From: Candidatus Hydrogenedens sp.
GTDB lineage: Bacteria > Hydrogenedentota > Hydrogenedentia > Hydrogenedentales > CAITNO01
Direction of reading: 5' to 3'
Length of the DNA stretch: 53,276 nucleotides
Assembly: GCA_012522755.1 (NCBI GenBank)
Contig: JAAYJV010000021.1
Coordinates: forward strand, 1 to 53,276
In this document: one piece after another, positions 15,688-23,655 of the stretch
Numbering within the stretch: position 1 is the stretch's first letter
Layout of the letters: the number at the start of each line of letters is the position of its first letter
Program-made: the position numbers and the translations under genes
The notes under the pieces: generated by a model
Seen by the model: only the letters and a program-made list of their open reading frames with translations
Databases searched by the model: none
What the model was told of the DNA's origin: nothing

Positions 15688-18684
15688 ATGGCTCGTCGAC
15701 ATACGGAACAGGCTTTTGAGCATGCTATTGAAGAACATCTGACTACGGTGGGGGGGTATGAGAAGGGCAGCGGGGAGGGTTATGATCCTGTGCGTGCTCT
15801 CTTTCCTGCGGAGGTGATGGGTTTTATCCGAGCGACACAGCCGAAGGAGTGGGAGGATCTTTATAATCTTCAGAAGGAGCGGGCAGAAGCAATTTTGCTG
15901 GAGGCTCTTTGCAGTGCCCTCAACTCGGAGAGTCGGGGTTGTCTGTATGTGCTGCGCCATGGCTTCAAATGCTACGGCAAGCTTTTTCGTGTGGCTTATT
16001 TTGCTCCTGCGAGCGGTATGAACCCGGCTACGCAAGCCCTTTATGAGGCGAACCGTCTGCAGGTTGTGCGCCAGCTCCGCTATTCGGAGAAGGATACTAA
16101 ATCACTGGATGTGACCCTGGTGCTGAACGGCATTCCCGTGGCTACGGCGGAGCTGAAAAACCCGATGACCGGGCAGACCTGGCGGAATGCGAAAAGACAG
16201 TATCAACAGGATCGGGACAGGCGGGAGCTTATTTTCCAGTTCAAGAAACGCAGCCTCGTCCATTTCGCCGTGGATACGGATGAGGTGTATATGACGACGC
16301 AGCTCGCGGGGAAGAGCACGTATTTCCTGCCCTTCAACCGGGGCAGCGAGGGCGGCGCCGGTAATCCTGAGAATCCGGAGGGCTGCAAGACGGCCTATCT
16401 CTGGGAGGAAATCCTGGAACGGCACAGTTTTCTGGACATCCTGGCGCGCTTCATCCACCTGCAGGAAGAGGAGAAAATGCAAGGCGGGAAGAAGGTCAGC
16501 CGGAAGACCATGATCTTCCCGCGCTATCATCAGCTGGACTGTGTGCGACGGCTTGTCGCCGATGCCCGTGAAGCAGGTGCCGGTAATAATTATCTGATCC
16601 AACATTCGGCGGGGAGCGGCAAATCCAATTCCATCGCCTGGCTGGCGCACCGTCTCGCAAGCCTTTACACGGAAGGGGATGAAAAGGTCTTCGATTCGAT
16701 CATTGTGGTCACGGACCGGATCGTTCTCGATCAGCAGCTCCAGAATACGATCTACCAGTTTGAACATAAGCGGGGTGTGGTCCGTAAGATTGATACTGAT
16801 TCGGCCCAGCTGGCGGAGGCCCTGGAGTCGGCTGCGCCGGTGATCATCACCACGCTCCAGAAGTTTCCTTTTGTTTCGGAGAAACTGGAACACCTGCCGA
16901 AGCGGCGTTATGCGGTCATCGTGGACGAGGCGCACAGCTCTCAGGGCGGTGAGACGGCTGCGGAACTCAAGGCCGTGCTGGCGGGGACAACGATACGGGA
17001 AGAGGCCCGGGCAAAGGCGGAAGCGGAAGGGTTTCCTGACTATCTGGAAGAAATCTATAAGACCATGGGCAGCCGCGGCCCCCAAAGCAATATCAGTTTT
17101 TTCGGCTTCACGGCTACGCCGAAATATCAGACCCTGGAAATCTTCGGCAAGGCCGGTGAGGACGGCAAGCCCCAGCCTTTCCACCTCTACAGCATGCGCC
17201 AGGCCATTGAGGAGGGCTTCATTCTTGATGTGCTCCAGAATTACACGACCTACAAGACCTATTACCGTCTGCAAAAATCGGTGATGACTGATCCCGAGGT
17301 GGAGAAGCGCCAGGCCGCCCGGGCACTGGCACGGTTCATGAGCCTGCACCCCCATAACATCGCCCAGAAAACAGAGGTCATGGTGGAGCATTTCAATCGG
17401 TTCACGAGGCATAAGATCGGGGGTAAGGCAAAGGCCATGGTGGTGAGTGCGAGCAGACTTCATGCGGTGCGATACAAACAGGCCTTCGACAAGTATATCG
17501 CCGAAAAAGGATATACAGGGATCAAAACACTCGTCGCCTTCTCCGGCACGGTGCAGGATCCGGATGTGCCTCATTTGGAGTATACGGAACCGGGGATGAA
17601 TCTCGGCATACGGGAAAAGGAGCTGCCGGAACGCTTCGCCACTGACGAATATCAGGTGTTGCTTGTGGCGGAGAAATACCAGACGGGATTCGACCAGCCC
17701 CTGCTCCATACCATGTATGTGGACAAACGCCTCGCCGGTATCCAGGCGGTGCAGACCCTCTCCCGACTGAACCGGACCCATGCGGGAAAGGAAGACTGCT
17801 TTGTTCTGGATTTCGTCAATGATCCGGAGGAGATTGCGGCGGCCTTCCAGCCTTATTATGAGCAGACCATGGTCGGTGAAAGGGCGGAGGCGAAACAGCT
17901 CTATGATCTTCAGGCGAAGCTGAGCGACTACCAGATTTACGACGAAAATGAAGTGGAGGAATTCTGCCAGATCTTTTTCAAGCCGAAGAAGAGGCAGACC
18001 TATCGGGATCATGGCTGGATGAACGCCTGCATCGATCCTGTCGTGAAGCGCTATGAGGTACTGGAGGAGGAAAAACAGGAGGAGTGCCGCAAGAGCCTCA
18101 TGGCCTATAAGAAACTTTATGCCTTTCTGTCGCAGGTGATCCCCTTTCAGGATTCTGATTTGGAGAAACTCTACGCCTTCGTCCGATTTCTGCTGACCAA
18201 ACTGCCGAGAGGGAAGGGCGGGCCGGGCTATGATTTCGAGGATGAGGTGACCTTGCAGTCATATCGCCTGCAGGAGAGCATGACAGGCCACATCGTACTG
18301 GAGACAGGAGGGGAGCACGGTGTGGACGGACCCACATCGGTGGGTACCGGCAAGGCGCATACGGACTTGATCGAGCTGTCCCAGCTTATCGAAATACTCA
18401 ATGAGCGCTTCGGGACCGAGTTCACATCGGCTGACCAGCTCTTTTTTGACTCCATACGGGAAGAGGCCATCGCCGACAGCGAATTGCAGGAGAAGGCAAA
18501 AGCCAATACGCTGGAGAACTTCGGATTTCCCTTCAATGAGAAACTGGAAGAGCTGTTTATCGATCGGGTGGATCAGAATGCGGTAATCACCGCCAGGTTT
18601 CTGGATGAGCCAGCCTTCCGCCAAGCCGTAAGCCAATACCTGCTCAAGGAAGTCTACCAAAAAATCCGTCAGGAAAGCCTGTAA
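15688..18684 (+). CDS. hsdR: Type I restriction endonuclease/translocase subunit
   Basis: 998 aa, typical HsdR. The N-terminal PD-(D/E)xK nuclease has Asp141 and the AELKN motif with Glu155 and Lys157. The superfamily-2 translocase follows: Walker A HSAGSGKS with Lys312, VVTDRIVLDQQL (motif Ia), VDEAHS with Asp413 (motif II), FFGFTATP (motif III) and the C-lobe TLSRLNRTHAGK (motif VI). All key residues are present, so restriction should be active. It starts one base after the hsdS stop codon. Confidence 0.95.
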   Translation: MARRHTEQAFEHAIEEHLTTVGGYEKGSGEGYDPVRALFPAEVMGFIRATQPKEWEDLYNLQKERAEAILLEALCSALNSESRGCLYVLRHGFKCYGKLFRVAYFAPASGMNPATQALYEANRLQVVRQLRYSEKDTKSLDVTLVLNGIPVATAELKNPMTGQTWRNAKRQYQQDRDRRELIFQFKKRSLVHFAVDTDEVYMTTQLAGKSTYFLPFNRGSEGGAGNPENPEGCKTAYLWEEILERHSFLDILARFIHLQEEEKMQGGKKVSRKTMIFPRYHQLDCVRRLVADAREAGAGNNYLIQHSAGSGKSNSIAWLAHRLASLYTEGDEKVFDSIIVVTDRIVLDQQLQNTIYQFEHKRGVVRKIDTDSAQLAEALESAAPVIITTLQKFPFVSEKLEHLPKRRYAVIVDEAHSSQGGETAAELKAVLAGTTIREEARAKAEAEGFPDYLEEIYKTMGSRGPQSNISFFGFTATPKYQTLEIFGKAGEDGKPQPFHLYSMRQAIEEGFILDVLQNYTTYKTYYRLQKSVMTDPEVEKRQAARALARFMSLHPHNIAQKTEVMVEHFNRFTRHKIGGKAKAMVVSASRLHAVRYKQAFDKYIAEKGYTGIKTLVAFSGTVQDPDVPHLEYTEPGMNLGIREKELPERFATDEYQVLLVAEKYQTGFDQPLLHTMYVDKRLAGIQAVQTLSRLNRTHAGKEDCFVLDFVNDPEEIAAAFQPYYEQTMVGERAEAKQLYDLQAKLSDYQIYDENEVEEFCQIFFKPKKRQTYRDHGWMNACIDPVVKRYEVLEEEKQEECRKSLMAYKKLYAFLSQVIPFQDSDLEKLYAFVRFLLTKLPRGKGGPGYDFEDEVTLQSYRLQESMTGHIVLETGGEHGVDGPTSVGTGKAHTDLIELSQLIEILNERFGTEFTSADQLFFDSIREEAIADSELQEKAKANTLENFGFPFNEKLEELFIDRVDQNAVITARFLDEPAFRQAVSQYLLKEVYQKIRQESL

Positions 18685-19462
18685 ATAGGGGCGAGGGCTG
18701 CGCCGTCCACTTGCTCCACTTTGTTCACTGATTCACCATAAATACTCTGACCCCGACCCCCGCCCCTCCCACATCCGTCCGATCCGACTGATCCGACTGA
18801 TCGGTCCGACTCCCCGGAGAAGTCTGATCTCTCCAAGTCTCTTAAATCCCCTGATCCTTACCTCAGTCGTATTTCCCTATCCCCTATATTCCCCCGCCGT
18901 TATGCCTGCTTTCTGCCTTTTTGTTCTCCCAAGAGACAGAATTGTATGTTGTGAACTTCTGTGGGTGATGCGTTGACCTCAGGTACTTTCCGGCGTAAAG
19001 TTGTATGACGTGGGAGCGCCAATGTCCCCATTGGCACACATCGCGGCAAAGACAGAGAGTCGATGTAGAACCTTGGCGCGACGTAAAGACTTTGGTGCAT
19101 AAAGAGAGAGAGGGTCAGAAAAGAGCTGTCATGCCGCAACCAAGACAATATCTTCCCCGGGTCATCATACGCTTTCTGCCAATGAGGAAATTGGCGTTCC
19201 CAGGTGCGCGACCCAAGGTCTTTAATTTATCCGTGTCAATCAGTGTTCATCTGTGGTTCCAAGGGGCGTCGTGTCAGTGTCATTTCTTCGGTTAAGATGT
19301 GTTTTTCCGTGTGTTCAATGAATGACCTGGTTCAATTCCAAAAGTATCATTTGGTTGCGGCTGTGCTGTGACCTCCATGACCTCCATTGACCCCGGGCGA
19401 AAGATTTTTCGCCCCTACCAGCGTTTAGTCTCATCCCTGTCCATTTCGCTGACTTTTCGGTG
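18685..19462. repeat. Repeat-filled convergent spacer
   Basis: No gene seen. It holds a TCCACTT/CTGATTCACCATAAATACTCTGACCCC relative of the 12042 element (18697-18755). GATCCGACTGATC motifs occur at 18776-18815. GCCAAT/ATTGGC hairpins lie at 19011-19040 and, inverted, 19177-19205. Decayed CCGTGTGTTCAATG-type sequence covers 19225-19330. A GGGCGAAAGATTTTTCGCCCC hairpin lies at 19391-19419. hsdR and the sugar-kinase gene converge here, but no clear intrinsic terminator is visible. Confidence 0.7.
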
Positions 19463-21055
19463 TTATGAGCGGGAGCGCATCCGATTGAGCCGGTGGTGGA
19501 TGGCCTTGTTCCTGTCGTAGAGGGCGACGAATTCACGGAAGAGTTCGTCGTAGAGTGTGCGCACTTCGTCGCGGGGCTCATAGACGGCCTTATGCCGGAC
19601 AATGCGGGGGATTTCCTTTTTTGTGATTCTTCCGAGACCGAGGAAGGCGATAAAGGCGGCACCGAGGACGTTCACCTGTATGGGATCGGCGAGCTGGCGT
19701 ATCGGGCGCTGGAGCACGTCGGCGAAGATCTGGCACCACACATCGGAATTGGCGCCGCCGCCCGTCAGAGTGATGGCCTCGAGCTTGCGTCCCAGGAAGG
19801 CCTCCACAGGCTTGAGCAGCCAGCGGTTGTTGAAGGCGATGCCCTCAAAAAAGGCGCGGATAATATCCTCCCGCGAGTTTTCCAGGGAGAGGTTGTGGAT
19901 ACCTGCGCGGATGAGCGAATCTTCTACGGGGGAGCGTTCGCCGAAACTCCAGGGCGTGAAGAGGACGCCGTTGCTTCCCGGCGGCGTTCTTTCCACAATC
20001 TGATCCATGAGTGCGTACACGTCGGGCACAGAAGCCTCCGCAAGAAGCTCATCTTTGTGATAGAGGATTTTGTCACGGAGAAAAGTCAGGTTGCCCCCCG
20101 CCGTCGCCTGCAGCGCGATCATGAGATAACGGTCCGTCAGTGCGCAGGGCACCGAGGCGAGGGAAGCGAAGATATCTGTCTTTTTGAAGGGGACATGGGC
20201 CGCCAGCCAGGAAGAAGTGCCGAGGTAGAGATGGGCATCGTAATCCGCCACGGCTCCGGAACCGATGGCTGCGGCGGTGGTGTCTATGGAGCCGGCGACA
20301 ACGGGTACAGTGGAAGGGAGGCCGAGCTGCTCCGCCACTTCGGGCAAGACTGTCCCGATCACTTCCGTGGAGGGGACAATCTCGGGGAACTTGTCCTTTT
20401 CGATCTGGCTGTTTCGGATGAGTCCGTCATGATAGACGATGTCTGCGGGGTCCCGGTTGTCCGTCACCCAGGAGGTGAGAATAGAATCAGGAGTGGCAAC
20501 GATGCGCCCGGTCAGTCGGAGATTCATGTAGTCGGAGACATTCAGGAACTTGGCGGTCTTCCGGTAAATATCGGGCCTGGCATACTTGATCAGGAGCATG
20601 TGCGCGGCGGGATCTTTTCCTGTCAGGGAGGGTGCACCGCCGGTGAGGCGAATCCAGCGCCAGAGTCGGAGAGGGCCGTAGCCCGCCACGCGCAGGCTTT
20701 TCCCGGTGATTTCCCGCAGGTACTCCCCGCCCCGGGTGTCCATCCAGAGGATGCAGGGATGGAGCACTTTACCCTCCACATCGACGGGGACCGTGCCTTC
20801 GCCCTGGGTGCTGCAGCAAATGGCCGCGATCGATTCCGGCGCTGCTCCGGCGCTGTCGAGAACAGAACGCGCGGTTTTCAGGAAAGCATCCCACCAGTCC
20901 TCCGGTTCCTGCTCCGCGCCGCCATTGTCGAAGAGGCGTGTTTCGACAGGCTCAAAACTCCAGGCCGCCACTTCGCCACAGAGGGAGACGAGGGCGGTCT
21001 TGCAGCCTGAGGTGCCGAGGTCCACGGCCAGGACATATGTCTGATCCGCTTTCAT
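19463..21055 (-). CDS. FGGY-family carbohydrate kinase (xylulokinase-like)
   Basis: 530 aa. N-terminal phosphate-1 loop VLAVDLGTSGCKTALV, hinge region PCILWMDTRGGEYLREITG, and C-terminal ATP site ITLTGGGANSDVWCQIFADV with GAAFIAFLGLG: the two actin-like FGGY domains at full length. It should phosphorylate a sugar or ketose in the cytoplasm. The specificity residue set does not let me separate xylulose, ribulose, fuculose or a tetrulose. Last gene of a three-gene minus-strand operon with an aldolase, so its product may feed that aldolase. Confidence 0.88.
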   Translation of the reverse strand: MKADQTYVLAVDLGTSGCKTALVSLCGEVAAWSFEPVETRLFDNGGAEQEPEDWWDAFLKTARSVLDSAGAAPESIAAICCSTQGEGTVPVDVEGKVLHPCILWMDTRGGEYLREITGKSLRVAGYGPLRLWRWIRLTGGAPSLTGKDPAAHMLLIKYARPDIYRKTAKFLNVSDYMNLRLTGRIVATPDSILTSWVTDNRDPADIVYHDGLIRNSQIEKDKFPEIVPSTEVIGTVLPEVAEQLGLPSTVPVVAGSIDTTAAAIGSGAVADYDAHLYLGTSSWLAAHVPFKKTDIFASLASVPCALTDRYLMIALQATAGGNLTFLRDKILYHKDELLAEASVPDVYALMDQIVERTPPGSNGVLFTPWSFGERSPVEDSLIRAGIHNLSLENSREDIIRAFFEGIAFNNRWLLKPVEAFLGRKLEAITLTGGGANSDVWCQIFADVLQRPIRQLADPIQVNVLGAAFIAFLGLGRITKKEIPRIVRHKAVYEPRDEVRTLYDELFREFVALYDRNKAIHHRLNRMRSRS

Positions 21056-21087
21056 GCTTCAGCAGCCCCCCGGATTTTGCGAAGGGG

Positions 21088-21750
21088 TCATGTCGGGTTT
21101 TCATCCTTCCATTGCCTGGAATATTTACGGAGAAAGAACTGGTGCATGAGTGCCGCCTCGAAATAGTTGATACCTTTCGCGCCGCCCAGGAATTCCGCCT
21201 CGATATAGGCCTTGCAGCCTTTTTCGAGCACCTGACAGCAGAGATAGGCTTCCTCGAGATCGCGGCCGAGGCAGATGGCACCGTGATTCGCCATGAGTGC
21301 CGCCATGCGTCCCTTGAGGGCGCGCATGGTCTTTCGCACGATCCTGCCCGTGCTGGGCAGGGCATAGTCGGCTACACGCACGCCGGGGCCGATGAGCTGG
21401 GCGATGTCATCGAGGATGGGCGGCAGGGGTTTTCGCGCCGCCGCCATGGTGGCCGCATGAGGCGAGTGGACATGGATCACGGCGTTGATTTCTTTTCTGC
21501 GGCGGTAGACTTCGAGGTGCAGCCCTTTTTCACTGGAGGGCTTCGCCCCTTCATATGCGCCTGTCTCCAGGTCGATGACGGGCATGTCTTCTTCCCGGAG
21601 CAGGGCGTAGTCGGCACCGCTGGGAGTGATGACTACCTTAACGCCGATGCGCACACTGACGTTGCCCCAGGTGCCGATGACCAGACCCGTTTCGAGGAGG
21701 CGCAGCCCCATGTCACGTACCGCTTTTCTTGCAGTCTGGATATCGCTCAT
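21088..21750 (-). CDS. Class II aldolase/adducin-family protein (L-fuculose-phosphate aldolase-like)
   Basis: 220 aa. Zinc and catalytic residues of the FucA family are all present: Glu74 in SSEKGLH, His93 and His95 in VIHVHSPHA, and His156 in LMANHGAICLG. The phosphate-binding GNVSVR and TPSG motifs are near the N-terminus. Such enzymes cleave a ketose-1-phosphate to DHAP and an aldehyde, or decarboxylate or epimerise related acids. The start overlaps the stop of the upstream aminotransferase (ATGA). The neighbouring FGGY kinase supports a kinase-then-aldolase route. Confidence 0.88.
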   Translation of the reverse strand: MSDIQTARKAVRDMGLRLLETGLVIGTWGNVSVRIGVKVVITPSGADYALLREEDMPVIDLETGAYEGAKPSSEKGLHLEVYRRRKEINAVIHVHSPHAATMAAARKPLPPILDDIAQLIGPGVRVADYALPSTGRIVRKTMRALKGRMAALMANHGAICLGRDLEEAYLCCQVLEKGCKAYIEAEFLGGAKGINYFEAALMHQFFLRKYSRQWKDENPT

Positions 21751-23216
21751 GACTCTTCTCCTTTGGCCCCGTCCCAGTCCGCTTTTTCGAAGACACGGCG
21801 GAAGCGTGCCAGGGCGTCATCGATGCCTTCGTCCGTGTCGGCCAGGCTCGTATAGAGGCGGCTTCCCGCGAGGGTGATGATGCCTTCCGCCATGTAAGCC
21901 GCACCGTATTCCTCCATGGCGTGCTTGCGCGCCTTGATCTCTTGCAGCACTTTCATGATGCGCAGGTAGTCCAGCTTGATGAACATGCCGCCGATGGTTT
22001 CGAGGTGACAGATGGAGCCCTGATTGTAGGCGACGAAGGGCAGCTTCATTTCTTTGATCATGGCGCGGAGACCCTGAGTCAGGCGGTCGCCGGCCTGGCC
22101 GGCCTGGACACAGGCGTTGGTGCGCTCCATCTCCCGGATGGCGAAATAGCCAGCCGCCGCACTCAGCGGATTGGCTGCGAGAGTACCGCCCACGTAGGCG
22201 CGCTTTTTGCCGCTTTCCAGTCCGGCGGCCATGCGTTGGATCAGGTCGCGTCTGCCGCCGACACCGCCAGCAGCGGGATAACCACCCGCCACAACCTTGC
22301 CGAAAATGGTGAGGTCGGGACGGACATTGAAATAGCCCTGCGCTCCGCCCATGCCTAGGCGGAAACCGGTCACCACCTCATCGAAAATGAGCAGAGCACC
22401 ATAGCGGTCACAGAGCTCGCGCACACCGGCATTGTAATCCCGTGCCACGGGACGGGTCCCGCTTTCAGGACCGACAGGCTCCACCAGGACGGCGGCGGTG
22501 CCTCCGCGGAATCGATTTTTGAAGAGACGGCGCTCCAAGTCCTTCAGGTTGTTGTTGGCGGCCTCAGTGGTGTATTTCACGCATGCCCGGGGAATGCCAT
22601 GGGCCTCGAAGCGGCGGGATTTCGGGATTTTCAGGCTGTACACCATCTGATCGGACCAGCCGTGGTATGCGCCGCCCATTTTGATGATGTTCTTCTTGCC
22701 CGTGGCGAGGCGGGCCACACGGATCGCCCCCATGACGCTTTCCGTGCCGCTGCCGAGCATGCGGAACATTTCGACGGCGGGCATGTGCTTCGAGATTTCT
22801 TTGGCGATTTTCAATTCGAATTCGTGGAAGAGGCCGGTGCAAGGGCCGCAATGGCGCAGGAGATCGATGACCTGTTCGAGGACGGCCGGCGGATTGGAAC
22901 CCAGGACAGTGGGACCGCCCGCCTGCAGAAAATCGATGTAGCGGTTGCCGTCGAGGTCATACAGGTAAGGACCTTCCGCACGATCCATGACCAGGGGGAA
23001 GGGATAATTGAAGGAAAGGTTATGCTGCACCCCGCCGGGGATGAATTTTTTTGCCTCGGTGATCATGGTCTTGGACTTTGCGCAGCGCTGATCCAGTTTT
23101 TCCAGCCACTGCTCCATGGCGTCGCGCCGAAGTGTCACGGGCGGCAAAGCCATGAGAGCGTCCAGCTCCCGGTAAATGGCGTCTGTATCGTGGTACTCGG
23201 AAATGGCGTATGACAA
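21747..23216 (-). CDS. Class III PLP aminotransferase (glutamate-1-semialdehyde aminomutase-like)
   Basis: 489 aa. The start is TTG 23216, supported by AAAGGAG 5 bases upstream; no ATG lies near the expected N-terminus. Family motifs: FIPGGVQHN, YLYDLDGNRYIDFL, GSGTESVMGAIRVARLATG, IFDEVVTGFRLG, and the PLP lysine Lys307 in TIFGKVVAGGYPAAG. The N-terminus is ~35 residues longer than HemL. Context with a sugar kinase and aldolase argues against tetrapyrrole synthesis and for transamination or isomerisation of a small oxo or amino sugar compound. It is the first gene of the operon. Confidence 0.85.
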   Translation of the reverse strand: MSYAISEYHDTDAIYRELDALMALPPVTLRRDAMEQWLEKLDQRCAKSKTMITEAKKFIPGGVQHNLSFNYPFPLVMDRAEGPYLYDLDGNRYIDFLQAGGPTVLGSNPPAVLEQVIDLLRHCGPCTGLFHEFELKIAKEISKHMPAVEMFRMLGSGTESVMGAIRVARLATGKKNIIKMGGAYHGWSDQMVYSLKIPKSRRFEAHGIPRACVKYTTEAANNNLKDLERRLFKNRFRGGTAAVLVEPVGPESGTRPVARDYNAGVRELCDRYGALLIFDEVVTGFRLGMGGAQGYFNVRPDLTIFGKVVAGGYPAAGGVGGRRDLIQRMAAGLESGKKRAYVGGTLAANPLSAAAGYFAIREMERTNACVQAGQAGDRLTQGLRAMIKEMKLPFVAYNQGSICHLETIGGMFIKLDYLRIMKVLQEIKARKHAMEEYGAAYMAEGIITLAGSRLYTSLADTDEGIDDALARFRRVFEKADWDGAKGEES

Positions 23217-23331
23217 GGCGGCTCCTTTCTGATTGCGAATACAAGCTGAAGATGCAATTTTTTTACTTGATGAAGATTGCGGCGGAAATTCAGTAATTTA
23301 AAGTTTGTCCAAGTCTGTGATTGAGTTCCTA

Positions 23332-23345
23332 TACAACATGTTGTA
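23332..23345. promoter_or_regulatory. Palindrome upstream of sugar operon, possible repressor operator
   Basis: Perfect 14-bp palindrome TACAACATGTTGTA, 116 bp upstream of the aminotransferase start on the minus strand. Size and symmetry fit GntR- or LacI-type operators that control sugar operons. No regulator gene is adjacent. Confidence 0.5.
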
Positions 23346-23461
23346 ATAACTGTGACTCTATAGTAGCAAAGCTTGTCTTTTCAGGGAAATTTTTTCTGGA
23401 TAGAGATTTGCACATGGTTGTTTTGTGTGTTTCAGGCACGGCATGCCTGTCCACCTTTTTT

Positions 23462-23489
23462 TTGACTGTGATCTGAAAATGTGTATACT
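23462..23489 (+). promoter_or_regulatory. Sigma-70 promoter of the carboxypeptidase-regulatory-domain gene
   Basis: TTGACT (23462-23467), a 16-nt spacer, TATACT (23484-23489). Transcription would begin near 23496, giving a leader of about 160 nt before ATG 23656. Confidence 0.65.
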
Positions 23490-23496
23490 ATTTACC

Positions 23497-23573
23497 GGTC
23501 ATCCTTTGCTCTCCTTTTGGTTGGGCTCATAGGCCGGGTTTTGTATTCACCAAGAGTGAACTAAAGGATGACC
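23497..23573 (+). promoter_or_regulatory. Structured 5' leader with long-range stem
   Basis: Perfect 11-bp inverted repeat GGTCATCCTTT (23497-23507) / AAAGGATGACC (23563-23573), beginning at the predicted transcription start. Inside it an inner hairpin TTCAC-CAAGA-GTGAA (23546-23560) sits next to a GGGCTCATAGGCC segment. It looks like a folded regulatory leader, but I do not recognise a riboswitch class and there is no U-run. Confidence 0.5.
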
Positions 23574-23655
23574 TCGTTTATTGTGGTGCGTTATCGGATA
23601 GCAGGGTTGTTCGGGTAACTGTTTTACGCATGAAGCGTTAATGAAGGAGCTCAAC

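Noticed and set aside
16102-18012. 636-codon open frame on the minus strand
   Set aside because: Antisense shadow of hsdR; no domain, and hsdR has every family motif.
19493-21010. 505-codon open frame on the plus strand
   Set aside because: Antisense to the FGGY kinase gene, low-complexity charged translation without a recognisable fold.
23497-23640. Known riboswitch (cyclic-di-GMP, cobalamin or SAM type)
   Set aside because: I compared the leader by eye with the conserved cores of these classes and found no match; only the generic stem-loop architecture is supported.
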